In this document: positions 8,096 through 16,692 of the stretch, piece after piece
How the letters are laid out: each line of letters starts with the position of its first letter
Numbering within the stretch: the first letter of the stretch is position 1
Source of the DNA: Myxococcaceae bacterium
GTDB lineage: Bacteria; Myxococcota_A; Polyangia; Polyangiales; Ga0077539
Assembly: GCA_004297725.1 (NCBI GenBank)
Contig: SCUS01000041.1
Coordinates: 1-64,000 of the forward strand
DNA length: 64,000 nt
Reading direction: 5' to 3'
Notes under the pieces: generated by a model
Database searches by the model: none
The model's input: only the letters and a program-made list of their open reading frames with translations
What the model was told of the DNA's origin: nothing
Made by a program: the position numbers and the translations under genes

Positions 8096-8509
8096 TCAGC
8101 CGCGACGCGCGATGGGGAGGCCCGGCACATCGACGCGGGCGACCACGCCGGAGCGCCGGGTGTCGGAGATGAAGCGCTCGCAGAGCGGCCCGAGGCCGAG
8201 GGGCTTCCAGAGGATCGTTCCCAACGCGTGGGCGCGGCAGAGGAGCTCGCCGTCGACGCCGCCGGTCACGAAGCAGAGATCGATCTCGGGGGACTGCACC
8301 CGCAGCCGCTCGGCCAGCGTCGCGCCGTCCCCGTCGGGGAGCGTGAGCTCGATGAGGGCGCGGCTCCAGGCGGGACCGCCCTTGAGGGCCTCGATCACCT
8401 CCGCTGCGCTCGCGAACGCATCGACGCCGACGCCCCGCGCACGCAGCGCGCGCATCAACGGGACGCGAAGTTCTTCAACCGGTTCAACGACGAGTACGCG
8501 TGACGACAT
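8096..8509 (-). CDS. Receiver-domain protein with Glu in place of the phosphoacceptor Asp
   Basis: A stand-alone receiver fold of 137 residues. The usual N-terminal acidic pair appears as VVEPVEE, the conserved Thr as FVTGG, and the conserved Lys-Pro as LWKPL (Lys102). At the phosphorylation site the sequence is ALIELTLPDGDG, so Glu54 replaces Asp. A Glu cannot form the acyl-phosphate normally and may mimic the active state, so this is probably a phosphorylation-independent adaptor. No output domain follows. The start at 8509 (MSSRVLVVE) is preferred; an in-frame ATG 48 bp upstream adds an unconserved stretch. Convergent with the CoA-transferase/racemase gene. Confidence 0.75.
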   Translation of the reverse strand: MSSRVLVVEPVEELRVPLMRALRARGVGVDAFASAAEVIEALKGGPAWSRALIELTLPDGDGATLAERLRVQSPEIDLCFVTGGVDGELLCRAHALGTILWKPLGLGPLCERFISDTRRSGVVARVDVPGLPIARRG

Positions 8510-8563
8510 GACTTTTTCAGCCTCCTGGCTCGGCTGTAGTGTGAGGGACGAGGGCACCTCGCA

Positions 8564-9799
8564 TCAAGGGGCACGAATCCCTACCGCAAGCGCCAGGGCG
8601 ACGCCCATCAGAAGCAGGGTCGAGATGCCCGCAGCCAGGATGCCCAGCCGGTCGCGGCGATCGCCGGTGAGCGCGCGGAGCGACGAGGGCCCGCTCGTGA
8701 GACCCGCTCCCAGCAGCAGGAGCACCTCCAGCGCCACGCTCACCGCGAGGCCCCCGACGCAGAGCGCCCGGGCGCGCTGCACCTGCTGACGGGTACGCTC
8801 CGCCCCCTCCGAGGGGCCGTCCCAGAGCACGCGCAGGCCTGGGAGGACCGGAGGCGCGAGGCGACCGCGGGAGAGTCGCTGCCCCAGCGGGGTCGCCACG
8901 CAGGGCGCCCACGAAGGACGCAGCAGCGGGGAGACGGGCTCGGAGAGGTCGCCGCTGCGAGACGCGGTGATCCAGAGCGCTCCAGGGGGTAGCGGGACGC
9001 GGGCGTTGCCCTCGTCGCCGTCGGCGGCCAGCTCGGCGGCCGACCACCAGGTGGGGCCCGACGCATCCCCCGCGACGAGGTGAGCGATCGATCCGGGGCT
9101 CGTCGCCCTCAAGCGCACCGAGTCGCCCTCGTCGCGCACCGCGATGCCGTCGGGAACCAGCGGGAGGCGGAGCTCGTCGCGGCGCTCTCCCGAGGGGCCC
9201 GAGGTGCTCATCGAGACCGGGGCGCCGAGGCCCGAGACGCGCACGCTGAAGCTCGCGAGGCCGCACTCGTCGACCGAGCGACGCGGGGGATCGATCGCCA
9301 CCTGGTCGGTCACCGGGAGGAGCGCCACGGAGCTCCCGGAGGGGCGGACGATCACCTCGCCGGCGAGCTCTGGGACGAGGGTTCCTTCGACGACGAGGAC
9401 GCGCTCGTCGACGCGGGGTGCGGCGGAGAGGGAGCGCCGCGGGCCCACGGCGGCGCGCAGGCGATGGACCCCCGAGGCGTCTCGCAGATGAAGGCGCAGC
9501 TCGCTCGCCGACGCAGGGACCAGCGCACGGAACCACCCTCCCCGGTCGCGGAGCGATGCGATCGACTCCACGGTCGCGTCGGGTGAAGTGAGCCTCAGCG
9601 AAGGCGTCGCCACGGACTCCGCGCTGATGCGGGCTCGCAGCAGCCACGGGCTCCCCGCCGACGGGTCTCCGAGGGACTCAAGCCGGTAGACCGAGGCCGT
9701 CGACGACGCGATGGGCGGAGAGACCGACAGCACCGCGAACGCGGCCGCGCTCACCGCAGGCGGAAGTACCCAGCGATCCCAACGCACGCTCGAGACCAT
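8564..9799 (-). CDS. Hypothetical membrane protein with large extracytoplasmic domain
   Basis: From the ATG at 9799 the protein has 411 residues. An N-terminal hydrophobic segment (about residues 9-32) would be a signal anchor or signal peptide. Residues 35-320 are Ser/Val/Leu/Arg-rich with a beta-sandwich-like rhythm. Two further hydrophobic helices lie near 345-365 and 386-409, ending at the C-terminus. I recognise no family. It is transcribed divergently from the giant kinase/sigma-54 activator at 9893 across a 93-bp gap carrying palindromes, so the two may be co-regulated. It could be a sensor partner of that kinase, but this is only an inference from position. Confidence 0.55.
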   Translation of the reverse strand: MVSSVRWDRWVLPPAVSAAAFAVLSVSPPIASSTASVYRLESLGDPSAGSPWLLRARISAESVATPSLRLTSPDATVESIASLRDRGGWFRALVPASASELRLHLRDASGVHRLRAAVGPRRSLSAAPRVDERVLVVEGTLVPELAGEVIVRPSGSSVALLPVTDQVAIDPPRRSVDECGLASFSVRVSGLGAPVSMSTSGPSGERRDELRLPLVPDGIAVRDEGDSVRLRATSPGSIAHLVAGDASGPTWWSAAELAADGDEGNARVPLPPGALWITASRSGDLSEPVSPLLRPSWAPCVATPLGQRLSRGRLAPPVLPGLRVLWDGPSEGAERTRQQVQRARALCVGGLAVSVALEVLLLLGAGLTSGPSSLRALTGDRRDRLGILAAGISTLLLMGVALALAVGIRAP

Positions 9800-9828
9800 A
9801 CGCGATGTGGGCCCCGGGGCTCGGGCGA

Positions 9829-9848
9829 TCACCCGGGTGACCGTCACC
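9829..9848. promoter_or_regulatory. Two overlapping palindromes in a divergent promoter region
   Basis: TCACCCGGGTGA (9829-9840) is a perfect 12-bp palindrome. It overlaps GGTGAC-C-GTCACC (9836-9848), a second perfect palindrome, giving three GTGAC-type half-sites. They lie between the starts at 9799 and 9893, as an operator serving both genes would. A TTGACG hexamer follows at 9861-9866 on the plus strand. Confidence 0.45.
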
Positions 9849-9892
9849 TGACAACCTCGGTTGACGCCCCATGCACGGAGCCGCCATGTTCG

Positions 9893-12800
9893 TTGGCGGA
9901 ACCCATCGTGCAGAGGCCTGGCAACGTGGACGACATCAGCACTGGGAGCATCGTCGCAGGCCGGTATCGCCTCGTCGCCCGACTGGGAGGGGGCGAGGAG
10001 GGATCGGTCTGGAGGGCGGCGGACCTGCGCGCCGGGGGAGAGACCTGCGCGGTGAAGGTGCAGCACCGGGCGATCGACGCCTCGCACGCTCGGCTGCTGC
10101 TCTCGCTCGAGCACCCCCACCTCGCTCGCACCCGCGACCTCGGGGCGCTGCCGGGCGGCGGCTCCTTCGTGGTGATGGACCTGGTGGAGGGGGTCTCGCT
10201 GGACGCCGTCAGCGAGACCGCGGCCGTGGTGCGGGCGGGTGTCTGCGTGGCCGGGGCCCTGGAAGCCCTGCACGCCGTCGGCATCGTCCACGGCGACGTG
10301 AAGCCCTCGAACATCCTGGTGCGCGGCGATCGGGCGGTGCTCGTCGACCTGGGCGCCGCGATCGCGGTCGGGGAGCGCAGCGCAGGGCTGCGGGGGAGCC
10401 TGGCCTTCGCGGCGCCGGAGGCCCTCTTCGGGGCGGCGACGCCCTCGCGCGACCTCTACGCGCTGGGCGTCTCGCTGGCGATGGCGCTGGGCGGGGGACA
10501 CCCGCTGGTGGCCGATGCGACAGACGCCCGGGCGGTGCTCGCCTCGCTGGGAGCCCATCCGGTCTTACAAGACGGTGTATTCGCTCGCATCCCTGGTCCG
10601 CTGCGCTCGGTGATCGCCGCCTGCGTCGCGGCGGACCCGAGCGAGAGGCCCTCGTCGGCGGGAGCGTTCCTTCGGAGGTGGTCGCTCGATGGAGCCCGCT
10701 GGCTGCCGGAGACCGGTGCGGTGCGGGCGTGGACCACGGATGACGAGACGGTCCCCGCGGCGCCGCGGTGGCAGGGCGACCGGACGGAGGCCGCGAGGGT
10801 GGCGGAGGCGATCGCCGGGGCGGTCGGTGGCGCCTCGGCGGGGGTGATCCTGGTGGGCCCGGAGGGGTCCGGGAGACGGCGGCTGCTGGAGGACGCGCTG
10901 CGCCTGTCGAGGGTGGCCGCGGCCTCTCGGGGCGAGGTGCTCGCGAGAGAGGACGGGGCGCCGGCCCCCTGCGAGCGGCCGACGGTGTTCGTGATGGAGG
11001 ACGCCTCGCCCGAGGCGCTGAGCGCGGCCCTCGCGACGGTCGAGCGGTCGAGGCGCTTCGGGGTCGACGCTCCGATGGCGGTGCTGGCGACGAGCACGCA
11101 GGCCCTGGACGGCGCGAGGGTCGCGGCCTTCGAGCGGACCCCGCTGTCTGGCGAGGCCCTTGGCGCGCTGCTCAGCGAGCTTCACCGGGCCCCGGTGGCG
11201 GGCGCCGTGGTCGAGCGCTGGCGGACGGCGACCGGGGGATGGTCCGGGCGCGTGGTGCGGGCGGTGCGGGCGGTGGGTCCGTCGGCGATCCCTACGGCGG
11301 CGGTGGGCGCCGGGGAGACCGGCGGGGGAGCGAGCCCGGAGGGGCTCACGGCCTCCGCGGCGAGGCTGCTGCGAGGCCTGGCGCTGGCGCGCTCGGCGGT
11401 GGCGGTCGATGCTCTCGCGGAGGTCTTCGGCGACGGGCTCGGCGAGGCCGTGGCGGGGCTGCGTGAGCGCGGGCTGATCGCGCTCGAAGGCGGGCGCGTC
11501 GCGGCGACGGTCGCCTCGGCGGTGCCGCTCGAAGGGGAGCGAGGCTGGGTGATCGCCCTCGCTGGGGCCATGGGCTCGCGGGATCCGAGGGGCGCTGGCG
11601 CCGCGGCGAGGATCTTCGCGTGGGCGGGTGACCGGGAGGGAGCGACCCGGGAGACGGTTCGGGCGCTGGCGGAGGGGAGCGCGCCGATCGCGGAGCGCAT
11701 CGCTCTGCTGCGAGAGGCGGGCGCCTGGGCGGACCCGACGTCGCTGGCCGCGCTGCTCTGTCGGGCCGGTCGCCACGGCGAAGCGAGGGCGCTCACCGAG
11801 GGCGCGTCGACGCCGACGGCGGTGCTGCTGCACGGGGAGATCCTGCTGCGAGCAGGGGAGCGCGACGCGGTGGACGCGTGGGTGGCGAGGCACCTCGCGG
11901 AGGGCGGGGCGAAGGGCGTCGCCGCGGGGGTGATCGGGCTGCGGGCGGCCTTCGATCGGGCAGCGATGCCGTCGCGCTCGGAGGTGGAGGCGGTGGTCTC
12001 CGCGGCGACGGCCGAGGGCTCGGAGGAGCTGGTGGCGCTGAGGGCGCTGGAGGTCGCGGCGCTGGTGGCGCTGGCGGCGGACGACCGGGCGGAGGCCTCG
12101 GCGCGCTGCGAGGCGTGGGCGCGCAGGCTCGGCGAACGGGCGGCGGGTGAGGCCCGCGCGGCGGGCGTCCGGGGGATGCTGGCGCAGCGCTCGGGCGACC
12201 TCGCGGGGGCGGCGTCGGCGTACCGCGAGGCGTGGGAGTCGGCGAGCCGAGACGGCGACGCGAGGGCGGCGGCGACGTACCTGATGAACCTCGGCGCGGC
12301 GGCGCTGGAGGCCGGGGCGCTGGGCGAGGCGTACCTCGCGATGCGGCGCTCGGTGTCGCTCTTCGCGGCGGAGGGGCAGTCGGCGTCGGTGGCGAGGGCG
12401 CTCGCCAACCTGGGCTCGCTCTCGGTATGGATCGGCGCCGAGGAGGAGTCTCGCGCGCTGCTCCGCCGGGCGCGGGAGGCCGCGGCGGAGGCGGGCGACG
12501 CGCTCACGGCCCGGTGGGTCGACGCGCTACAGTCGGAGGCGGACGGTGGCTCACGGGCGCCGGTGGAGGCCGCCGCGGTGAGGGAGCTGGGCGCGGCGGC
12601 GCTGGCGGACGAGCTGCGGGCGCGCTGGGCCATCGGGGCGATCGGGTCGGGCGCGCTGGAGCCCGCGGCGGCGGCGATGGGCGCGCCGCGCAACGACGAG
12701 GGCGCGATGGCGGCGATCGCGAGGCTCGCGCTGGCGGTGGCGGGGCACCCGCGATACGGCGCGCTGGAGCCCGCGGAGCAGCGGGCGCGACGGGCCGTGG

Positions 12801-14617
12801 AGGCCGACGCGAGCGTCGAGCACGAGCTGCTGCTGCTCCAGTGGAGCGAAGGGGCCGCGGAGGTCGCGGGCGATCGGGGCCGCGCGGAGTCGACGCGCTC
12901 CAGGAGGCGCGCCCGGGTGGAGGCGCTCGCGGCCACGCTGCCGGATGCCCTGGCCGAGTGCTTCCGCCGGAGGCACGCCCCGGCCTCGAAGGAGCCCGCG
13001 AGGGAGGTCCCGAGCGCCGACGACGCGCGCTGGCGCTGGATGCTCTCGGTGGTGCAGCGCATCAACGCCGAGCCGAGGCTCCCCCCGCTGCTCGACCGGG
13101 TGATGGACGCGATCATCGAGCTCACGGGCGCCTCGCGGGGCTTCCTGCTGCTGCGGGAGCCCGACGGGGCGCTGAAGGTGCGCAACGCCCGCAACCTCGG
13201 GGAGCGCGACCTCGTGGGCGACGAGGCGGTGCTGTCCCGCTCCATCGCCGAGCGGGTGGCGGCCACCGGGGAGCCGGTGGTGACCATCGACGCCAGCACC
13301 GACCAGCGCTTCGACGCGACGCAGAGCGTGCTCGGGCTGCGGCTGCGCTCGGTGCTGGCGGTGCCGTTGCGGGTGCGCGGCGAGGTCGTGGGGACCATCT
13401 ACGTCGACGACCGGGTGCGCGCCGGGGCCTTCGATGAGCGGGCCCGCTCGCTGGCGCTGGCCTTCGCCGACGCGGCCGCGGTGGCCATCGACAACGCCCG
13501 CTCCAGGGCGGAGCTCCGGCGCTCGCTGCGGCGCTCGGAGCGCCTCGCCGACGAGCTGGAGCGCGCCCTCGCGAGGCAGCGGGCGGAGCTGGAGACGGTG
13601 CGTCGCTCGGTGGACCCGGCGGCGACGCGGGGCCACTACGACGCGCTGATCGGACGGGGGGACGCGATGCGGCGGATGCTCGCGCTGCTCGACCGGGTGG
13701 CGCCGACGCCGATGCCGGTGCTGCTCCAGGGGGAGTCGGGGACGGGCAAGGAGCTCGTGGCGAGAGCGATCCATGACAACAGCCCGAGGGCGCACCGGCC
13801 CTTCGTGGGGGAGAACTGCGGGGCGATCCCCGAGACGCTGCTGGAGAGCACCCTCTTCGGTCATGTGAAGGGGGCCTTCACCGGCGCCGACCGCTCTCGC
13901 GCCGGGCTCTTCGAGGCGGCTGACGGGGGGACGCTCTTCCTCGACGAGATCGGGGAGATGTCCCCGGCGATGCAGTCGCGCCTCCTTCGGGTGCTTCAGG
14001 AGGGGGAGGTGCGGCCGGTGGGCGGCGAGCGCGTGCGCCGCGTGGACGTCCGGGTGGTGGCGGCGACGCACCGTGACCTGCCCGAGATGGTCAGCCGCGG
14101 CGCCTTCCGGGAGGACCTCTACTATCGCCTCGCGGTGATCGTGGTGAGGGTCCCGTCGCTGCGCGACCGTCGCGAGGACATCCCCGACCTCGTGGCGCAC
14201 TTCCTACGGCAGGGCGCTCGTCGGGACGTGAGCATCGACCGCGCGGCCCTGGCGGCCCTCTGCGCGGCGCCGTGGCCCGGCAACGTCCGGCAGCTCCAGA
14301 GCGAGGTGCTGCGGGCGGTGGTGCTGGCGGAGGACGTGATCCGCGGGGAGCACCTGACCGTGACGGCGGAGGTGCGCGCTCCGTCGGGCGGGCACACGGG
14401 CCTCGACCTGCGCAACGCCGTCGAGGACGTGGAGCGGGCGATGGTGCTTCAGGCGCTCGCCGAGCACGGAGGCAACCAGACCCACGCGGCGAAGACGCTC
14501 GGGCTGTCGCGGTTCGGGCTTCAGAAGAAGCTGAGGAGGCTCGGGGTGTCCGCGCGGGATGTGAGCGCGGCGGAGGGAGGGAGCGGGGCGATCAGAGCTG
14601 CGCGCCGACCTGCTTGA
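9893..14617 (+). CDS. Chimeric Ser/Thr kinase - ATPase/TPR - GAF - sigma-54 activator
   Basis: The protein has about 1,574 residues. Residues 22-270 are a Hanks-type kinase domain: Gly-loop LGGGEEGSVW, Lys55 (CAVKV), catalytic loop HGDVKPSN (Gly instead of Arg in HRD) and VDLG in place of DFG. A P-loop-like GPEGSGRR near 320 (Lys replaced by Arg) begins an AAA/STAND-like region, followed by a long Ala-rich TPR-like part to about 1040. A GAF domain spans about 1065-1205. The sigma-54 ATPase (about 1245-1480) has Walker A GESGTGKE, the sigma-54 contact loop GAFTGA and Walker B LFLDEIGEM; a Fis-type helix-turn-helix (GNQTHAAKTLGLSRFGLQKK) ends the protein. It probably couples a signal to sigma-54-dependent transcription. 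The start is TTG; GTG at 9908 or 9926 is also possible. It overlaps the convergent sod gene by 26 bp. Confidence 0.88.
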   Translation: MAEPIVQRPGNVDDISTGSIVAGRYRLVARLGGGEEGSVWRAADLRAGGETCAVKVQHRAIDASHARLLLSLEHPHLARTRDLGALPGGGSFVVMDLVEGVSLDAVSETAAVVRAGVCVAGALEALHAVGIVHGDVKPSNILVRGDRAVLVDLGAAIAVGERSAGLRGSLAFAAPEALFGAATPSRDLYALGVSLAMALGGGHPLVADATDARAVLASLGAHPVLQDGVFARIPGPLRSVIAACVAADPSERPSSAGAFLRRWSLDGARWLPETGAVRAWTTDDETVPAAPRWQGDRTEAARVAEAIAGAVGGASAGVILVGPEGSGRRRLLEDALRLSRVAAASRGEVLAREDGAPAPCERPTVFVMEDASPEALSAALATVERSRRFGVDAPMAVLATSTQALDGARVAAFERTPLSGEALGALLSELHRAPVAGAVVERWRTATGGWSGRVVRAVRAVGPSAIPTAAVGAGETGGGASPEGLTASAARLLRGLALARSAVAVDALAEVFGDGLGEAVAGLRERGLIALEGGRVAATVASAVPLEGERGWVIALAGAMGSRDPRGAGAAARIFAWAGDREGATRETVRALAEGSAPIAERIALLREAGAWADPTSLAALLCRAGRHGEARALTEGASTPTAVLLHGEILLRAGERDAVDAWVARHLAEGGAKGVAAGVIGLRAAFDRAAMPSRSEVEAVVSAATAEGSEELVALRALEVAALVALAADDRAEASARCEAWARRLGERAAGEARAAGVRGMLAQRSGDLAGAASAYREAWESASRDGDARAAATYLMNLGAAALEAGALGEAYLAMRRSVSLFAAEGQSASVARALANLGSLSVWIGAEEESRALLRRAREAAAEAGDALTARWVDALQSEADGGSRAPVEAAAVRELGAAALADELRARWAIGAIGSGALEPAAAAMGAPRNDEGAMAAIARLALAVAGHPRYGALEPAEQRARRAVEADASVEHELLLLQWSEGAAEVAGDRGRAESTRSRRRARVEALAATLPDALAECFRRRHAPASKEPAREVPSADDARWRWMLSVVQRINAEPRLPPLLDRVMDAIIELTGASRGFLLLREPDGALKVRNARNLGERDLVGDEAVLSRSIAERVAATGEPVVTIDASTDQRFDATQSVLGLRLRSVLAVPLRVRGEVVGTIYVDDRVRAGAFDERARSLALAFADAAAVAIDNARSRAELRRSLRRSERLADELERALARQRAELETVRRSVDPAATRGHYDALIGRGDAMRRMLALLDRVAPTPMPVLLQGESGTGKELVARAIHDNSPRAHRPFVGENCGAIPETLLESTLFGHVKGAFTGADRSRAGLFEAADGGTLFLDEIGEMSPAMQSRLLRVLQEGEVRPVGGERVRRVDVRVVAATHRDLPEMVSRGAFREDLYYRLAVIVVRVPSLRDRREDIPDLVAHFLRQGARRDVSIDRAALAALCAAPWPGNVRQLQSEVLRAVVLAEDVIRGEHLTVTAEVRAPSGGHTGLDLRNAVEDVERAMVLQALAEHGGNQTHAAKTLGLSRFGLQKKLRRLGVSARDVSAAEGGSGAIRAARRPA

Positions 14618-15194
14618 AGCGGTTGGAGAGCACGTCCCAGTTGAGCCCCGTGAGGATCGACTCGACGTACTTCGCCTTGCCGGTCTGGTAGTCGAAGAAG
14701 TAGGCGTGCTCCCAGGCGTCGAAGGCCGCCATCACGTGGACGTTGGCGAAGAGCCCGATGTGGTGCTCGCCCTGGACCAGGTTGTTGATGAGCTTCTTCG
14801 ACTCGTAGTCGTAGCAGAGCAGGGTCCAGCCGTGGCCGCTCATGAGGCAGGCCTTGGTGTCGGCGACCCAGGCGTCGAAGCTCCCGAAGCTGTTGCCGAT
14901 GAAGTCCTTCACGCCGGCGCTGGGCGCCGTCGAGCCGTCGCCCAGGCCCTCGAAGTACATCTCGTGGAGCACCGTGCCGTTGAACGCGACGGGCTCGCGG
15001 CGGCGCAGCTCGGAGTACTCGTTGAAGCTGTAGTTGGGGGTGCTGCGGTCGGCCGCGGCGAGCTTCGTGGTGATCTCGTTGAGCTTCGTGACGTAGCCCT
15101 TGTAGAGGGTGAAATGCGCCTGCAACTGCGCGTCCGAGAGGCCCTTGGCCTTGCCGCCCAGGAGGTGATCGAAGTTCTTCGGTTCGCGTGCCAT
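14592..15194 (-). CDS. Superoxide dismutase, Fe/Mn family
   Basis: The 200-residue enzyme converts superoxide to O2 and H2O2. Metal ligands are visible as His27 (AHFTLYKGYV), His77 (NGTVLHEMYF), Asp159 and His163 in the signature DAWEHAYFFDYQ. GHGWTLL (about 120-126) matches the G-x-G-W block. No signal peptide, so cytoplasmic. Iron versus manganese cannot be decided confidently; the region normally holding the metal-selective Gln reads QGEHHIGL, which is unusual. AAGGAG lies 7 bp before the ATG. A perfect hairpin sits in the upstream region. The gene ends inside the convergent kinase gene (26-bp overlap). Confidence 0.93.
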   Translation of the reverse strand: MAREPKNFDHLLGGKAKGLSDAQLQAHFTLYKGYVTKLNEITTKLAAADRSTPNYSFNEYSELRRREPVAFNGTVLHEMYFEGLGDGSTAPSAGVKDFIGNSFGSFDAWVADTKACLMSGHGWTLLCYDYESKKLINNLVQGEHHIGLFANVHVMAAFDAWEHAYFFDYQTGKAKYVESILTGLNWDVLSNRFKQVGAQL

Positions 15195-15236
15195 GGTCCG
15201 ACTCCTTGATGAGTGTGTTGGAAGCTCAGGCGCCCA

Positions 15237-15256
15237 CCGACGGCCTCGGCCGTCGG
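15237..15256 (-). promoter_or_regulatory. Hairpin in the sod upstream region
   Basis: CCGACGGC-CTCG-GCCGTCGG is a perfect 8-bp stem with a tetraloop, 43-62 bp upstream of the sod ATG. A TTGCGC-N17-TACCCA promoter candidate lies just beyond it (15270-15298, minus strand), which would put the hairpin at the 5' end of the sod mRNA. Confidence 0.4.
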
Positions 15257-15368
15257 ATGGGGCGGATCGTGGGTACCGCCCTCACCAGCGCGGCGCAATA
15301 CCTGGAGTCCACCGCTCGACACGTCGACGGTGAAAGCGCTGCAGTGCTGCGGTACGAAAGGAGACATC

Positions 15369-16685
15369 GTGACCACAAGACGCCTCGGCTCCCTTTTCAT
15401 CGCCACCTTCCTCGCGGCCTGTGATCAGGGTCCCTCGGTGGTCCCTCCGCAGGACGCCGGGCTCGACGCGCCCGTGGTCGCGAACGACTCGCCCCCAGCC
15501 GACGCGCCCGACGCCGGCACCGACGCGCCTCCCCTCCCCTACGACGCGGGCGCTCCGCCGAGCTGCGAGGGCGACGGCTTCGTGCGCCCCATCGGAGCCG
15601 CCACCGAGGGATACAGCGACGGAGAGGTCGCGGGCCTGGTGCCCTATCGCGGGGGCTTCCTCGCGCTGTGGAGGGAGAGCGCGCTCCGAGGCGTCGACGG
15701 CGCGGTGCCAGGGCGAGACCAGATCACCCTGTTCACCGTCGATCCCAACGGGGCCGCGCAGCGCGAGGCGGCCGTGGTGCGCTCCACCGCGGGCACCCGC
15801 ATCGACCTCTCGACCCCCACGCTCACCCGCGCCGGTGAAGGCGCGATGGTGCTCTTCCGGGAGAGCGTCGGCGCTCCCGGCGACGCCGACTTCACCACGC
15901 GCATCATGGCCGCGCCCATCGACGCCAGCGGCGCCCCCTCGGCGCCTTCGCCGGTGCTGCCCGGGTACAGCGACCCGATCGCGACGGGCCTCTCGTCGGG
16001 CGTGACGCTCGGGCTCGCGTCGCGCGTCGTCGAGGTGCTCGACGGCGGCGTGGTCGTGGCGGCGCCGGGGGCGTTTCGGGTGCGGCCGAGCGGCGAGCTC
16101 GCGGCCGCGGCCATCGACGTGACGGCCTTCATCCCCGCGTCGGCGGAGAACGTCGTGCTGCGCCCCGACGGCGACGCCGCGGCGGTGATCTACAAGCGGG
16201 GCTCGGACGTGTACGTCGTGCGCTTCGACCCGGGGGGCCTCGTCGACAGCCGCGGTCCGCGCGTCACGCGCAACCTGCTCATCCCGAGCATCGACGACGG
16301 CGCCCTGCTCGCCGACGGCGTCATCGTGGCCTGGAGCGAGGAGCTCAACGGCCAGGCCGTCGTCGCCGCCGCCGTGCTCGGCGTCGACGGGACGCTTCGG
16401 GCGCGAAGGGTGATCGAGCAGTTCGTGGGCTCGCCCCCGCCGGTCACGGTGGTGCCCTCCTACGGCGGAGCGACGGCGCTCTGGCTGAGAGACGGGCTGA
16501 TGCGGGGCGCGACGATCCAGCCCGACGGGGTGGTGCGCGCGGCCTTCGACGGGCCCCGCGTCTCCGAAGGGGCGGGGCGCATCGCCGCGGTGGGCAGCGG
16601 GCGTCGGGTGACGGCGATGGTGCAGACCGGGGCGCGAGGCCGGCGAGGGGTGGCGTTTACGAGGTTCTGTATTCCGACGCCGTGA
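15369..16685 (+). CDS. Lipoprotein of unknown function, probable beta-propeller
   Basis: The start is GTG at 15369, preceded by AAGGAG 6 bp upstream. The 438-residue product has a lipoprotein signal ending in TFLAAC, a D/A/P-rich linker of about 50 residues with one Cys (PSCEGD), then a repetitive beta-rich region. Blocks such as V-x-x-G-x-R-V/I-D-L-S and A-x-V-I-Y-K-R-G recur at spacings of about 45-60 residues, suggesting a propeller. It ends in GVAFTRFCIP. No catalytic motif is visible. Divergent from sod, convergent with the FG-GAP gene. Probably anchored in the outer membrane. Confidence 0.65.
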   Translation: MTTRRLGSLFIATFLAACDQGPSVVPPQDAGLDAPVVANDSPPADAPDAGTDAPPLPYDAGAPPSCEGDGFVRPIGAATEGYSDGEVAGLVPYRGGFLALWRESALRGVDGAVPGRDQITLFTVDPNGAAQREAAVVRSTAGTRIDLSTPTLTRAGEGAMVLFRESVGAPGDADFTTRIMAAPIDASGAPSAPSPVLPGYSDPIATGLSSGVTLGLASRVVEVLDGGVVVAAPGAFRVRPSGELAAAAIDVTAFIPASAENVVLRPDGDAAAVIYKRGSDVYVVRFDPGGLVDSRGPRVTRNLLIPSIDDGALLADGVIVAWSEELNGQAVVAAAVLGVDGTLRARRVIEQFVGSPPPVTVVPSYGGATALWLRDGLMRGATIQPDGVVRAAFDGPRVSEGAGRIAAVGSGRRVTAMVQTGARGRRGVAFTRFCIPTP

Positions 16686-16690
16686 GGCGT
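16677..16690. terminator. Hairpin between convergent genes
   Basis: ACGCC-GTGA-GGCGT is a perfect 5-bp stem with a tetraloop that spans the stop codon of the lipoprotein gene and lies beside the convergent FG-GAP gene ending at 16693. It may act in both directions. Confidence 0.35.
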
Positions 16691-16692
16691 GG

